This document shows, piece by piece, positions 5,472 to 5,845 of a stretch of 5,845 nt of DNA (position 1 is the stretch's first letter; every line of letters starts with the position of its first letter). The translations under genes were made by a program, and so were the position numbers. Location: NCBI GenBank assembly GCA_027074515.1, contig JALTCQ010000109.1, positions 1 to 5,845 of the forward strand, written 5' to 3'. Source of the DNA: Microcaldota archaeon. Lineage in GTDB: Archaea > Iainarchaeota > Iainarchaeia > JAADDC01. The notes under the pieces were generated by a model. It was not told the origin of the DNA and did not search any database. It was given only the letters and a program-made list of their open reading frames with translations.

Positions 5472-5845
5472 GTTTCCGTAGAACGATGAGCAGAACTATT
5501 ATTAATACCAGTGCGGCGCTCACGAGCAAGTAGTTTTCACTAACCCACTCCAAAACGACGTCTTGGAGAGTCTCCTTCTCCAGCGGCAGCGTTCCGGAGA
5601 TTATGTGCACTGGAAGGCCCGCATCCTTGCCGAAACGAGCCGTGTAGTGCACCTCGGGGTTGTCCAAGAGGTCTGCATCGGTCAGGAAGACCTTTGCGTA
5701 GAGCTTAGCCGTCTGGCCCGCGCGGATAAGGCCCTGGCGGGTCTTCACAGTGGTGGGAACGCCGTCAACAAGGAGGTTCTTCAGATAGACAGTGGCCCAG
5801 GTAGGCACCGAGCCCGTGTTCTTCACGTAAACGATGATGTGCTCG
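5467..5845 (-). CDS. C-terminal part of a membrane-anchored surface protein with CARDB/Ig-like domain; cut by right edge
   Basis: The frame is open from the right edge to a TGA at 5467, with 125 residues visible and no start in view. The GTG codon at 5826 would be a possible start, but the reading before it (EHIIVYV) continues smoothly into KNTGSVPTWATVYL. Together they form the V-x-V-K-N-T-G strand and turn typical of CARDB/Ig-like domains, so that GTG is taken as internal. A beta-rich region of about 90 residues follows (TAKLYAKVFL and EVHYTARFG look like strands). Near the end is one membrane segment of about 20 residues, then a basic RKR tail. The topology is that of the next gene: bulk outside, anchor at the C terminus. 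The stop is 6 bases from the GTG of that gene, so the two are almost certainly one transcript. Size and N terminus of the whole protein are unknown. Confidence 0.8.
   Translation of the reverse strand, partial: EHIIVYVKNTGSVPTWATVYLKNLLVDGVPTTVKTRQGLIRAGQTAKLYAKVFLTDADLLDNPEVHYTARFGKDAGLPVHIISGTLPLEKETLQDVVLEWVSENYLLVSAALVLIIVLLIVLRKR

Noticed and set aside
4873..5481. Plus-strand open frame of 202 codons
   Set aside because: It lies opposite the 635-residue surface protein, whose signal peptide, cysteine motif, repeats and anchor make that strand clearly the coding one. The antisense translation shows no domain or sensible composition.
5467..5826. Rightmost gene as a complete 119-residue protein starting at GTG 5826
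   Set aside because: The frame stays open to the window edge and the residues before the GTG complete a CARDB-like strand, so the gene is more likely truncated by the edge.

Overview
The window looks like an archaeal chromosome segment. The evidence is a TTTAAATA-type TATA box about 25 bases before a start codon, several genes with no Shine-Dalgarno sequence ahead of the start, an archaeal-style phosphoenolpyruvate synthase, a BofA-family membrane protein, a short winged-helix protein, and secreted proteins made of beta-sandwich repeats with a CGDGxC cysteine motif. Surface proteins of this kind are common in DPANN-type archaea (Micrarchaeota, Diapherotrites, Woesearchaeota and relatives). 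The lineage is an inference from style, because no rRNA or other marker lies in the window. I see no tRNA, rRNA, insertion sequence, CRISPR array or prophage gene. Coding density is very high, and the longest non-coding stretch is 82 bases.

Left part (1-1451, minus strand): the N-terminal 357 residues of phosphoenolpyruvate synthase (ppsA), running off the left edge, preceded by a 98-residue three-helix membrane protein of the BofA family. Middle (1493-2137, plus strand): a 214-residue protein with an N-terminal winged helix and an alpha/beta domain I cannot name. It is divergent from the bofA-like gene across only 41 bases, so the two promoters must overlap. Its stop codon touches the stop codon of the next, convergent gene with no base between them.

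Right part (2138-5845, minus strand): a run of three predicted cell-surface proteins. In transcription order they are a C-terminally anchored protein cut by the right edge, a 635-residue secreted protein with a signal peptide, cysteine motif, Ig-like domains, Pro-rich linker and C-terminal anchor, and a 461-residue protein with an N-terminal anchor and four LEA14/WHy-like repeats. The first two are only 6 bases apart and probably translationally coupled. The third has its own strong TATA box, which touches the stop codon of the gene before it. Together these look like an envelope or adhesion module whose partner or ligand is not evident.

Nothing here is a recognisable defence or mobile system. 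The least described parts are the surface-protein cluster with its two kinds of internal repeat, and the winged-helix protein with its unnamed second domain.
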